Of a stretch of 43,707 nucleotides of DNA, positions 24,705-33,460 are shown in pieces. The position numbers and the translations under genes were made by a program. The notes below the pieces were generated by a model. The model was not told the DNA's origin, searched no databases, and worked only from the letters and a program-made list of their open reading frames with translations. This DNA is from JACCYQ01 sp036675565 (lineage in GTDB: Bacteria > Bacteroidota > Bacteroidia > Chitinophagales > Chitinophagaceae): positions 1-43,707 of the forward strand of contig JAKFER010000303.1 of assembly GCA_036675565.1 (NCBI GenBank), read 5' to 3'. Every line of letters starts with the position of its first letter. The first letter of the stretch is position 1.

Positions 24705-24729
24705 ATAAAAATATTTTTTGCATAATAAA

Positions 24730-26145
24730 TTATCGGGTAATCACTTCATCCCAATTATCCGTTCTGAATGGAGCCAATGGTAAACCGGCTTCATTGAAAA
24801 CGTTTCCTTTTGCCGTATTACTGAATGCATATCGTACAGCCACTGGGTTTTTTATTTTTTTGTGCCAAACAGTTATCCTGTTGCCATTTAATTTAACCTG
24901 CGCAGGGTAAAATATTTTATCCGTACCAGCGATAAAAAAACCCACAGCCGCTTTTCCATTGATTGTAAAACTTTCTACTTCATCATCAAAATATAAATGG
25001 AACCTGGAATTATCCTTTACCATGTTTTTAAATGCAGGACTTTTATAAGCGTTAACTGGTTGATCATAATGCTCCTTTAATGCCAATGAAGCAAGCCTGT
25101 ATCCTACATCGCGTTTATTTTTTGGATGTATATCAGTCGTATCATCTGCAAGGTCTGTTATAACTGCCATTCCTGTTTTTGAGAGAGCTAATGTTTTTGT
25201 TTGTGCTTCACGAAGTAAAGCACCAATCTGGTTGTTTCCGTAATTGAAAGGCGCAAGTTGTACATAATAAAAAGGAAATTCATTTTGCCAGTGATTTCTC
25301 CAGGCAGTGATCATGCTGGTAAACAATTGCTGGTAAGAGGCTGCGGTGCCAGTGTTGCTTTCGCCCTGGTACCAGATGGTCCCTGCAATGGGAAAATTTG
25401 TTATCGGCGCAATCATACTATTGAAAGCATAACCCGGAATAATGGGCCAGCCTTTGGATGGTTGCAGTTTTTGCGCAGCTGCTTTTAATACTGGATCATT
25501 GTTGACTAATTCAACAGGTGTCCAGGCTTCTGCGGGCGTTCCGCCCCAACTGGCGTTGATCAATCCAACGGGTACGTTCAAAGTTGTATTTATTTTTTTG
25601 CCAAAATAATATGCAACCGCACTAAATGATTTTAAACTGGTTGAATCTGATTGCACCCAAGTACCCATTCCATTTTCCTGTGGATGTTCTGCGGTTGATT
25701 TTGGAACGGTAAAGAAACGAATGGCCGGATAATTTGTTAAACCCAGTTCTTCTTTCATTTGTGGTAAGCCCCAGTTATAATTCATTTCCATGTTCGATTG
25801 ACCGGAACAAACCCAAACTTCTCCAATTAAAATGTTATCCAGGACGATGGAATTATTTCCTTTGATCGTAATAGTATAAGGACCGCCTGCGGAAGGTGTT
25901 TGAATATTTAAAATCCATTTTGCATTTTGATTAACCATGGTTGAATCTGTTTGATTGTTCCATGAATTGGTGATGAATACTTTTTCTGTTGGATCACCCC
26001 AGCCCCAAAATTTAACTGAGGATTTTTGTTGCAATACCATGTTGTCACTTAAAATGGATGGCAACCTGATATTTGCATTTGCACTTACAAAAAATAAAAA
26101 TGAGATTAAGAAAAGAACAATTTTATTGAATGCCATTTGCTTCAT
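24730..26145 (-). CDS. SASA-type (sialate O-acetylesterase family) exported esterase
   Basis: 471 residues with a signal peptide (about 1-25, ending SANA). The catalytic serine is Ser117 in WVCSGQSNMEM, the second block is WYQGESNTG (about 258-266), and Asp338/His340 in DIHPKNKRDVG complete the triad. An N-terminal beta domain begins with LPSILSDNMVLQQ, the standard opening of this family. A C-terminal beta region carries NGKAAVGFFIAGTDK. Originally named for sialate O-acetylesterase, many Bacteroidota members deacetylate plant glycans. Position between the epimerase and GH5 genes suggests removal of acetyl groups from mannan (inference). Gap to the epimerase gene is 58 bases. Confidence 0.9.
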   Translation of the reverse strand: MKQMAFNKIVLFLISFLFFVSANANIRLPSILSDNMVLQQKSSVKFWGWGDPTEKVFITNSWNNQTDSTMVNQNAKWILNIQTPSAGGPYTITIKGNNSIVLDNILIGEVWVCSGQSNMEMNYNWGLPQMKEELGLTNYPAIRFFTVPKSTAEHPQENGMGTWVQSDSTSLKSFSAVAYYFGKKINTTLNVPVGLINASWGGTPAEAWTPVELVNNDPVLKAAAQKLQPSKGWPIIPGYAFNSMIAPITNFPIAGTIWYQGESNTGTAASYQQLFTSMITAWRNHWQNEFPFYYVQLAPFNYGNNQIGALLREAQTKTLALSKTGMAVITDLADDTTDIHPKNKRDVGYRLASLALKEHYDQPVNAYKSPAFKNMVKDNSRFHLYFDDEVESFTINGKAAVGFFIAGTDKIFYPAQVKLNGNRITVWHKKIKNPVAVRYAFSNTAKGNVFNEAGLPLAPFRTDNWDEVITR

Positions 26146-26203
26146 AGAATTTATTTGCTACCTATAAAACTTTAAAAGGATTGCGAAAAGTCAGCCCCAT
26201 AAA

Positions 26204-27406
26204 TTATTTCATTGAATTTTTTATCCTTTTAATGATTTCCATACATGAACGACTGTTATGATAAGGACATTTCCAGATGCCGACTTTATCTTCCTTTGCC
26301 ATGGGTGCATGAAATTCATTCACACCCCAATACCATTCACCGCCATTTTTATCTTTGATAAAATCTTTGATAAAATTCCAGCTTCCCCGGGAAAGATTTA
26401 ACCATCTTTCATCACCGCTAATTTGCCAGGCATTAAAAAAACCAATCATTGCTTCAGCCTGGGGCCAGGAATGTTTTTCTTTTACCAGGTGATCGTTTTC
26501 ATAATCATACTCGTACCACATACCTCCATCTTCATCCAATCCCTCCGCTGCAGCCTGTGCAACCAATAATGAACGTTCTTTTACTTTGCGAATCAAATGT
26601 TCATCTCTGATCACTTCCGCAGCTTCCTGGATTAACCAGGCAGCTTCGATATCATGACCATAAGAAATAATTTGGGATTTAGCGTTCCACTTTTCATTAA
26701 AAAATAAAATAAGGTGATTCGTTTTTTTGGAAATGATATGCTTTAAAAATATCTCTATGAGATCAATGATTCGTTTTTTCAATGCTTCATCGGGCCAGCA
26801 TTGGTATAAATTAGTAAATGCTTCCAATACATGCAGGTGCGTATTCATCGTCTTTTTTTCATTCGCATCCTTATCACTTAACCGCAGATCATCGATGGGT
26901 TTCCAATCTATACTTAAAGCTTCCAGGTAACCCCCAAATTTTTCATCGTAACTATGTTGAATTATGGCATGATATATTTCAATGGCTTTTTCCTTTGCTT
27001 CTTCTTTTTTTGATGCCTTATAGAATTCGCTTAAACCATAGACTGCAAACGCTAATGCATAGATTTGTTTTTTGGTATCCAGCGGTTCACCATTTGCATT
27101 GACCGACCAGTAAACACCACCAAACTCCTTATCTATAAAATAGTTCAAAATATATTCATATGCCCTTTCTGCCATAGACAAATAAGCAGGATTTTTTGTA
27201 AGTGCATATGAGGATGAAAAGGTCCAAAGTATGCGGCTATTTAACACAGATCCTTTTGGCGCATCGGGAAATTTTATATTGCTATGATCAATCTTCCCGA
27301 TAAAACCCCCATGTATCTCATCGATGGTATGGTCCATCCAGAAACGAAGAATATCTTCTAATTCCCTGTTACATTCTATACTGTATTCTTCTAAAATTTT
27401 GTACAT
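26204..27406 (-). CDS. AGE-family disaccharide 2-epimerase (cellobiose/mannobiose type)
   Basis: 400-residue (alpha/alpha)6-barrel epimerase without a signal peptide, so cytoplasmic. Residues matching the catalytic set of cellobiose 2-epimerases are present: Arg58 in LNSRILWTF, His190 in MNTHLHVLEAF, His251 in ISYGHDIEAAWL and His383 in CPYHNSRSCMEI, with the barrel motif HSWPQAEAM. In mannan degraders this enzyme turns beta-1,4-mannobiose into mannosyl-glucose, the substrate of the GH130 phosphorylase that is encoded immediately upstream (30 bases). The pairing makes mannobiose the likely substrate; cellobiose activity remains possible from the family. Confidence 0.92.
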   Translation of the reverse strand: MYKILEEYSIECNRELEDILRFWMDHTIDEIHGGFIGKIDHSNIKFPDAPKGSVLNSRILWTFSSSYALTKNPAYLSMAERAYEYILNYFIDKEFGGVYWSVNANGEPLDTKKQIYALAFAVYGLSEFYKASKKEEAKEKAIEIYHAIIQHSYDEKFGGYLEALSIDWKPIDDLRLSDKDANEKKTMNTHLHVLEAFTNLYQCWPDEALKKRIIDLIEIFLKHIISKKTNHLILFFNEKWNAKSQIISYGHDIEAAWLIQEAAEVIRDEHLIRKVKERSLLVAQAAAEGLDEDGGMWYEYDYENDHLVKEKHSWPQAEAMIGFFNAWQISGDERWLNLSRGSWNFIKDFIKDKNGGEWYWGVNEFHAPMAKEDKVGIWKCPYHNSRSCMEIIKRIKNSMK

Positions 27407-27436
27407 AGGAACACACCATTTAAGCAGGTCAGGCTA

Positions 27437-28651
27437 TTATTGAATATGTGAAAGTTCCTGTTGCTCCGGTTGATGAAGTGCATGGGCCAGGTTATTGGTA
27501 ATTACCCGGTTCAACGTGTCTACCGAAGCGCTGGAACACAGTCCATCAGCCGGTGTGTTCACTACATAATCAATTAATTGATTTAAGGTACTGGTTGCCA
27601 CATGTTGTCTTGTATCTGACGACGCGTAATAAATAAACACGGTACCATCCTCATCCAAAATCCATCCATTGCAGAATAAAACATTCGATACATCCCCAAC
27701 CCTTTCGGCTCCTTCAGGTGCCATAAAATATCCTGCAGGTTTGTAAATTATTTTTTTGATATCGTTCAAATCCGTCATAAATAAATATAAAGTATAGCGC
27801 AAGCCTGCTGCTGTATTGCGAACACCATGTGCCAGGTGCAACCAGCCCTTATCCGTTTTTATGGGTGCCGGGCCCAATCCATTCTTGGCTTCATAAATGG
27901 TATGATAAACTTTTGGATCAATCACTACCTCTTCATCCACCACTGCATCAATAATGGAACTGCTTAAACCAAAACCAATTCCGCCGCCTTTACCGGTATT
28001 TATGAAACCATCCTGCGGACGGGTATAAAAAGCATATTTCCCATTTACAAATTCCGGGTGAAGCACCACGTTTCGCTGTTGCGGTGAAGGTGTTTTTAAA
28101 TCACTTAACCGTTCCCAGTTTTGAAGATCTTTGGTCCGGACGATGCCACATTGTGCAATAGCTGCTGACTGATCATTCATAGGACCCGCAGGATCTTTGC
28201 GTTCTGTACAAAATAAACCATAGATCCATCCATCTTCATGTTGAACCAGACGCATATCATAAACATTGGCATCGGGTACATCTGTTTGAGGCAATTGTAA
28301 AGGATAATCCCAGAATATAAAATGATCAATTCCATTCGGACTTTCGGCAATGGCAAAAAAAGATTTCCTGTCTGCACCTTCCACCCTGGCAACCAAAATA
28401 TATTTATCGCGGAACTTGATGGCCCCGGAATTAAAAACAGCATTGATGATAAAACGCTCCATTAAATGCGGGTTGGTTTCCCGGTTCAGATCATACCGCC
28501 AGAATATTGGTGTATGCATGGACGTTAGTACAGGCTGTTCATACCTGTCAATAATGCCATTTCCCGGTTCTGATTTTACATTTTGTTGAACCACCAATTG
28601 GCGATGTGCATGTTCCAATGCTTTCAGCCGCTGTTCAAATTTCGTATTCAT
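27437..28651 (-). CDS. GH130 4-O-beta-D-mannosyl-D-glucose phosphorylase
   Basis: 404-residue five-bladed beta-propeller phosphorylase, cytoplasmic (no signal peptide). The GH130 catalytic aspartate is Asp132 in NVYDMRLVQHEDG; phosphate-binding basic residues sit in FAFYTRPQDGF-like YAFYTRPQDGF and LHLAHGVRNT. The family signature EGADRKSFFA is also present. Overall it matches the GH130_1 group: phosphate-dependent cleavage of mannosyl-glucose to mannose-1-phosphate and glucose. The adjacent 2-epimerase supplies the substrate. Its start codon overlaps the stop of the SSS transporter gene (ATGA), showing translational coupling. GH130_2 oligosaccharide phosphorylase is the main alternative. Confidence 0.93.
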   Translation of the reverse strand: MNTKFEQRLKALEHAHRQLVVQQNVKSEPGNGIIDRYEQPVLTSMHTPIFWRYDLNRETNPHLMERFIINAVFNSGAIKFRDKYILVARVEGADRKSFFAIAESPNGIDHFIFWDYPLQLPQTDVPDANVYDMRLVQHEDGWIYGLFCTERKDPAGPMNDQSAAIAQCGIVRTKDLQNWERLSDLKTPSPQQRNVVLHPEFVNGKYAFYTRPQDGFINTGKGGGIGFGLSSSIIDAVVDEEVVIDPKVYHTIYEAKNGLGPAPIKTDKGWLHLAHGVRNTAAGLRYTLYLFMTDLNDIKKIIYKPAGYFMAPEGAERVGDVSNVLFCNGWILDEDGTVFIYYASSDTRQHVATSTLNQLIDYVVNTPADGLCSSASVDTLNRVITNNLAHALHQPEQQELSHIQ

Positions 28652-30522
28652 GCGTATTCTTTTATTGTTGCCTTGCGGCTTGTTAAAGTACTTGTCCCCG
28701 GTTCATCTTCAAGTTTATCCCACCATGTTTTTTTCAATATTAAAATGATGATCGCAAGTATACTAGCGGAGATGATCAATGGTATTTTCATCCATAACAC
28801 CAGGTACATAGGAATGAGTGTAAGGCAGCATTGACCGATAATGCCTAGCACCACATTGAACATGTCGAGTTTAAATCGCTTATTGGGAACAAAACCGGGA
28901 TCTTCTGCCATTACTTCGATAGCGACCGGTTTCCAAAATCCCCAGGGTCTTACATTTTTATAAAAAGCTTTTAATACTTTTCTTTCTGTTGGTGGCGATA
29001 GATAAGTACCGATGATGGAGCCTGCAAAAGAGATCAGGAATAACAATGGCCAGCTGTATAATGGCACCCCGGTAAATATGTATGGAAATATAAGTGCCGC
29101 TACAATACCTATCATCATGCCCCAAAAGAAACCACTTGCATTGAAACGCCACCAATGCCATTTCAAAACATTTGCGGCAATGTATCCGCCATATAATGCA
29201 CCTACTATCCACTGAAGAATACTGTTCACATCTCCTGCAAAAAATCCCATCACTATGCTTAACCCCACAACCAGGATACCTGCCAGGTAGCCCATGTTAG
29301 AAACTTTTTTATTGGATGCTGTCGGATTAACATATTTCAGGTAAATATCATTAAGGATGTATGCCTGTGCAGCATTCAGTGTGCCGGCAAAAGTTCCTAT
29401 AAAAGCAGATAATAAACCAGCTAATAATAATCCCATCAGACCAACCGGCACAAATGAATTGATAGCGGCGGGCAATATTTTTTCAAAATCAATAACACCC
29501 GCTGTTTCCAGGTTTAACTGGTCGTAAAATAAAAGTCCCAGCACTGTAAAACCCATGATCATTAAATAACGTGTTGGTAATAAAATAAGGCTTACAAAGC
29601 CACTCATTTTAGCTGCTTCTTTGGGAGATTTTGTTGATAGTAATTTTTGCATGTCATAATTAGGAGCAGGACCTGCCAGGCTTGCCAGTATCCCTTTAGC
29701 CAGCATCAGCGAAAAGAAAATACTGAATGGTTCATATCCGTCGCTTTGGATCTTTGCATTGACTTCTGAAATAATGTTGCTCCAATCAAGTCCCATTTCT
29801 TTTCCAAAAAACGGAGAATCCCAACCAGCAGGTACTACTAAATCATGCACCGTTAGCTGGTTCATAGCGATAACGCCAATAGCAATAGCTGCAGCTGTCA
29901 TGATCAGGTATTGCACCACATCTGCCCAAACAATGGAACTCATGCCACCCAGGATGGCATAGATCACGGATATTAATGTAAAGATGATTCCATAAAAATG
30001 AGGGATAAACTCAGGTGAAACCGTAAAAGGAATATAGGCTTCAACGGCTTCCCAGGGAATAAATATTTGTACGAATTTTCCCAGCCCAACAAAACCATAA
30101 GCTAAAAACCCAAGGCAACTTAAGATAGCAAAGACAACGATTACACCCTGCGCAAGCGATGAACCGCGGTTGGTTCCAAAACGGGTCACCATCCATTCAG
30201 CACCCGTTGTTACATTGGAGCGGCGAAGCCAAACGGCGAGGTACATCATTAAAAATACCTGGTTAAAAACCGGCCACAACCAGGGTAACCAAAGACTTTT
30301 TAATCCGTACACAAAAGCAAGCGTTACCATCCACATGGTGCCCGAAATATCAAACATGCCAGATGCATTGGAAAGTCCGAGTAAATACCAGGGTAATTTT
30401 TTTCCACCCAACAGGTAACTCTCTTTATTCAGGCTGGCCCGTTTGCGAAAATACCATCCAATCATAACCATCACCAGGAGGTATATTACAATGATCATGA
30501 TGTCTATCAACTGGAGCTTCAT
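28648..30522 (-). CDS. SSS family Na+:solute symporter, candidate mannobiose importer
   Basis: 624-residue inner-membrane protein of the sodium:solute symporter (SLC5-like) family, with about 13-14 hydrophobic segments. Family marks are YLLGGKKLPWYLLGLSNASG after the first helix, SSIVWADVVQYLIM in the sodium-site region, and a long cytoplasmic C-terminal part. Because the gene shares a 4-bp overlap (ATGA) with the GH130 phosphorylase and follows GH26 by 38 bases, the best guess is uptake of mannobiose or mannosyl-glucose across the inner membrane. That assignment is inference: SSS members carry many sugars, amino acids and carboxylates. No GPH- or MFS-type sugar transporter is in the locus. 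Confidence 0.9.
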   Translation of the reverse strand: MKLQLIDIMIIVIYLLVMVMIGWYFRKRASLNKESYLLGGKKLPWYLLGLSNASGMFDISGTMWMVTLAFVYGLKSLWLPWLWPVFNQVFLMMYLAVWLRRSNVTTGAEWMVTRFGTNRGSSLAQGVIVVFAILSCLGFLAYGFVGLGKFVQIFIPWEAVEAYIPFTVSPEFIPHFYGIIFTLISVIYAILGGMSSIVWADVVQYLIMTAAAIAIGVIAMNQLTVHDLVVPAGWDSPFFGKEMGLDWSNIISEVNAKIQSDGYEPFSIFFSLMLAKGILASLAGPAPNYDMQKLLSTKSPKEAAKMSGFVSLILLPTRYLMIMGFTVLGLLFYDQLNLETAGVIDFEKILPAAINSFVPVGLMGLLLAGLLSAFIGTFAGTLNAAQAYILNDIYLKYVNPTASNKKVSNMGYLAGILVVGLSIVMGFFAGDVNSILQWIVGALYGGYIAANVLKWHWWRFNASGFFWGMMIGIVAALIFPYIFTGVPLYSWPLLFLISFAGSIIGTYLSPPTERKVLKAFYKNVRPWGFWKPVAIEVMAEDPGFVPNKRFKLDMFNVVLGIIGQCCLTLIPMYLVLWMKIPLIISASILAIIILILKKTWWDKLEDEPGTSTLTSRKATIKEYA

Positions 30523-30560
30523 ATAACGTTCATGCGTATAGGTTTACTAAAATCGTTGGG

Positions 30561-31718
30561 CTATTGGTAAAGTTTTTCTTTAGCCACTTCTTTTTCAAAC
30601 AATATATTTTCCTGTTTATAAAATTTTTTAAAATCGTCAGCAGAAACATCTTCTTTTTGTGGCACATAATAATGCATATTGCCATTGGGCATAAGACCTG
30701 CATTTCGCCAAACCAATACAAAAGATATTTTGCGCCCGGCTAATAATTTCCCAAGTGTTTCTGTCCACCAATTTTTGTAAGGTGTTTTTTCATAACCGGT
30801 TTCAGCGAAGGCAGCCAGTTTGTTTTTTTCTTTGGCAACTTCTTCCAACACGGTTAAACAATAATTTACTTTTTTGTAATATGATGAATCAGTTAACGGG
30901 TTTCCATGCTGGTAACTGTCAAAGCTGATCATGTCCACCACATCATCACCCGGGTAACGTTCCAGGAAAATATCTTTGGATGAAAAATCGCTGGTATTAT
31001 ATACATACAACAGGTTATGCACTTGTTTTACATTTCGCAAATAATCAACTGTAAAACGCCATAGCAATTTGTATTCAGTGGGTGTGCAAAAATTTCTTCC
31101 CCACCAAAACCAGCTGCCCGTGAGTTCATGATATGGCCGGAATAGAACCGGGATCAGTTCTCCATTTTTTCCTTTGAGATCCAACATAAAAATTGCGAGG
31201 CGGTCAAGCCAGGTTTTATACATTTCATGTCGTGTGCCCCCGGGTAATATGGATGCAACACCACCATGAGTTGTATCCCAGCTTGATTCAAGATTAACCG
31301 GGTTGTCGTTATGCCAACTGATGGTATTTACACCTCCTCTTTCATATGCCTCCCGGATAAATCCTTTCATTTTATCGAATGGCACACTATCCAGGTTGGT
31401 TAATGAATCATGCTCCAGGTTTCCTAACTCCCATCCATATACGGCGGGATAATCACCCACCAATTCCTTCACATCACTTTTACCCGGAACATACTTCCAT
31501 TTAACACCATACGCCAATGCATCCTGGTGGCCAAACATGATTCCTTTATCAGCCAGCTTACCTAAATTATTATACAGGTTTATTGTTTCTTTTGTGGCAT
31601 GCATGTCAACCGGTACTGATTGAATAAACTCACTGTTACCCGTATGCGTAATAGTCTGACTCCATGTTACCTGGGAAAATACCGTTAAACAAAAAATTAT
31701 AAAAAATAAATACTTCAT
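30561..31718 (-). CDS. GH26 endo-beta-mannanase (first enzyme of downstream gene block)
   Basis: 385 residues with a Sec signal peptide (MKYLFFIIFCLTVFSQVTWSQ) and a GH26 clan-A barrel. Acid/base Glu198 is in VLFRPYHELTGSWFWWG and the nucleophile Glu306 in AAFAETGYE; the neighbouring aromatic WFWWG and VLVWRN are family features. It hydrolyses beta-1,4-mannosidic bonds in the family. It is the most divergent of the three GH26 proteins here (for example TSDFSSKD where the others have SPD..FNS), so it may act on shorter or different chains. No lipobox is seen, so probably periplasmic. It begins after a terminator-like hairpin and is followed by the transporter gene 38 bases later. Confidence 0.93.
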   Translation of the reverse strand: MKYLFFIIFCLTVFSQVTWSQTITHTGNSEFIQSVPVDMHATKETINLYNNLGKLADKGIMFGHQDALAYGVKWKYVPGKSDVKELVGDYPAVYGWELGNLEHDSLTNLDSVPFDKMKGFIREAYERGGVNTISWHNDNPVNLESSWDTTHGGVASILPGGTRHEMYKTWLDRLAIFMLDLKGKNGELIPVLFRPYHELTGSWFWWGRNFCTPTEYKLLWRFTVDYLRNVKQVHNLLYVYNTSDFSSKDIFLERYPGDDVVDMISFDSYQHGNPLTDSSYYKKVNYCLTVLEEVAKEKNKLAAFAETGYEKTPYKNWWTETLGKLLAGRKISFVLVWRNAGLMPNGNMHYYVPQKEDVSADDFKKFYKQENILFEKEVAKEKLYQ

Positions 31719-31807
31719 TTTTTTGAAAATGCTTTGTATGATAATCCCGAAGCCTTGAAAAATATTTTATTGAAGAGTTCAATTAATTTTTAAATGTGAG
31801 CATGTAT

Positions 31808-31850
31808 ATTAAAAGCCCTGGTTCACATAAAACCGTTCATGAACCAGTGC
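31808..31850 (-). terminator. Terminator-like hairpin between the TIG protein and GH26 genes
   Basis: On the minus strand gcactggttca pairs with tgaaccagggc (11 bp, one mismatch; the inner 8 bp are perfect, at 31818-31825 and 31840-31847, with a 14-base loop) and is followed by TTTT then AATAT. It lies in the largest gap (156 bases) within the operon-like gene series, so it may separate or attenuate the binding-protein genes from the enzyme genes. Confidence 0.65.
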
Positions 31851-31874
31851 TTCCTGGTAAAATATAATATTCAT

Positions 31875-33428
31875 TTAGTTTAACCCAATGGCATCCAGGT
31901 AAATGGTAAATCCTCCGGATCCATTATATTCCTTTACAATCACTTCATTCATGGTAGTACCTGCGGTTAATGTTGCAATGGGGATTGAATAGTCTGTCCA
32001 TTCACCTTCAACCAAAGTGATCGTATACTTATCTGCTCCATTAACGCCAACATTCACTTTTTTACCACCACTTCCTGCAGCGCCATAAATGGATATTTTG
32101 AATGTTGTATATGGCGTCAGATCTATACTGGCACCGCCCAATTGAAATGGAGATCCCCAACCACCTACATAATTTACCTCTATAGATTTTGAACCTTCTC
32201 TTACAGGCGAAGTATTGCCATAATTTTTTGTGCCTCCCCATCCGCCACCAATCCAGCCGGTGCTGGTCCAGTTGGATGTTACGGCATCGGTATAAAATGG
32301 AAATGCAATGGTTGGTGGAGGTACACTTCCGGTGATTTCTAAAATATCCGGCGATTGTACAGTAACGGTTGAATTCAGGATGCCCAGGATCAATTGACCT
32401 CTTAACACGCCCATCGGAACGGTTACTTTGATCTCCGTTGCAGATTGACTGATGAAAGTTGTAACTGCAGGTGCATTATCGAAAGTAACGGAAGTAACCA
32501 GGTCAAGATTTGTCCCGGTAATGGTAAGATCAGCACCCGGATCAATTGGATTTGGAGCCATGTTTGTCACGGCCGGTAAAACCAATTCCAATTCCTGGTC
32601 CAACACCGTTTTTTCTCCAGAGGCTGCAACAAAGGTCAATTTACCTTTTCGGGCACCAGCCGGTACTTTCACAACAATTTCGTTTAATGACTGGCTTTCA
32701 AATGTCGTTACCGGTGTAGCAACGCCAGTGAATAAAATTTCTTTAACCAGGTCCATGTTTGAACCCGTGATGGTTAAATTATTATCATGTTTAATTGGAT
32801 TGGGTGACAGACCTGTTGCTACAGGTAAAATAACTTTTAATGTATCATCTGTTTGCACGGCCATAGAATCAGTACCACCATAAAATAAAATCAGCGGCCC
32901 TGTTTGTGCATCTTCAGGAACTGTAACAATCAATTGATTTAAAGATTTTGAAACAAAAGTTTCTACATGTTTATCATTGGCAAATGTTATTCTTTGCACC
33001 CAGTTAAGATAATCGCCGGTAAGGGTAATATTTTCGCCGGGACGGGCTTCTGGTGTAAATGAGGTTACGGTTGCGGTGACACCCAGGTTCAACTGTGTTT
33101 TGGATACGATATCACCTTGTGGTGTTTTTAATGTAACAAAACCTTTCTCTGCAGCGGCTGGAATAATAATTAAAATCAGTTCGGAATTTTGAAGTTTAAA
33201 TTCATTCTGCGCAACAGAGGCACCTGTTAATTCTATCGCGGTTACTTTATCGAGGTTGTTACCAATAAAGCGTAATGTATCACCATGATTGGCACCTGTT
33301 GGACCAAAGCTTAAAAGTTGAATGATGCCGGAATTGTCCGCTTCATCCTTTTCACAGGATGTGGCCATTCCCAAAACCAGCAACAGGTATAAGCATGTAA
33401 GCAGTCGGGTATTTAATATTTTATTCAT
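31875..33428 (-). CDS. Surface lipoprotein with four TIG domains and an unassigned C-terminal domain
   Basis: 517 residues with a lipoprotein signal (lipobox MATSC, Cys25) followed by acidic residues that in Bacteroidota favour surface export. Four IPT/TIG immunoglobulin-like repeats follow at about 36-115, 120-198, 203-283 and 286-366; the last three share the pattern of a NPI...LTITG strand and a TTF..QS strand. The C-terminal 145 residues (372-517) are rich in Gly, Trp and Tyr (WTSTGWIGGGWGGTKNYG, DLTPYTTFKISIYG, EGEWTDYSIPI, GFTIYLDAIGLN) and read like a beta-sandwich carbohydrate-binding module of unknown family. By position it is a surface glycan-binding protein. Starts 32 bases after the SGBP-B gene. 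Confidence 0.85.
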   Translation of the reverse strand: MNKILNTRLLTCLYLLLVLGMATSCEKDEADNSGIIQLLSFGPTGANHGDTLRFIGNNLDKVTAIELTGASVAQNEFKLQNSELILIIIPAAAEKGFVTLKTPQGDIVSKTQLNLGVTATVTSFTPEARPGENITLTGDYLNWVQRITFANDKHVETFVSKSLNQLIVTVPEDAQTGPLILFYGGTDSMAVQTDDTLKVILPVATGLSPNPIKHDNNLTITGSNMDLVKEILFTGVATPVTTFESQSLNEIVVKVPAGARKGKLTFVAASGEKTVLDQELELVLPAVTNMAPNPIDPGADLTITGTNLDLVTSVTFDNAPAVTTFISQSATEIKVTVPMGVLRGQLILGILNSTVTVQSPDILEITGSVPPPTIAFPFYTDAVTSNWTSTGWIGGGWGGTKNYGNTSPVREGSKSIEVNYVGGWGSPFQLGGASIDLTPYTTFKISIYGAAGSGGKKVNVGVNGADKYTITLVEGEWTDYSIPIATLTAGTTMNEVIVKEYNGSGGFTIYLDAIGLN

Positions 33429-33460
33429 TATATTTTATTTAAAAGCTGCTGAGTGATTTT

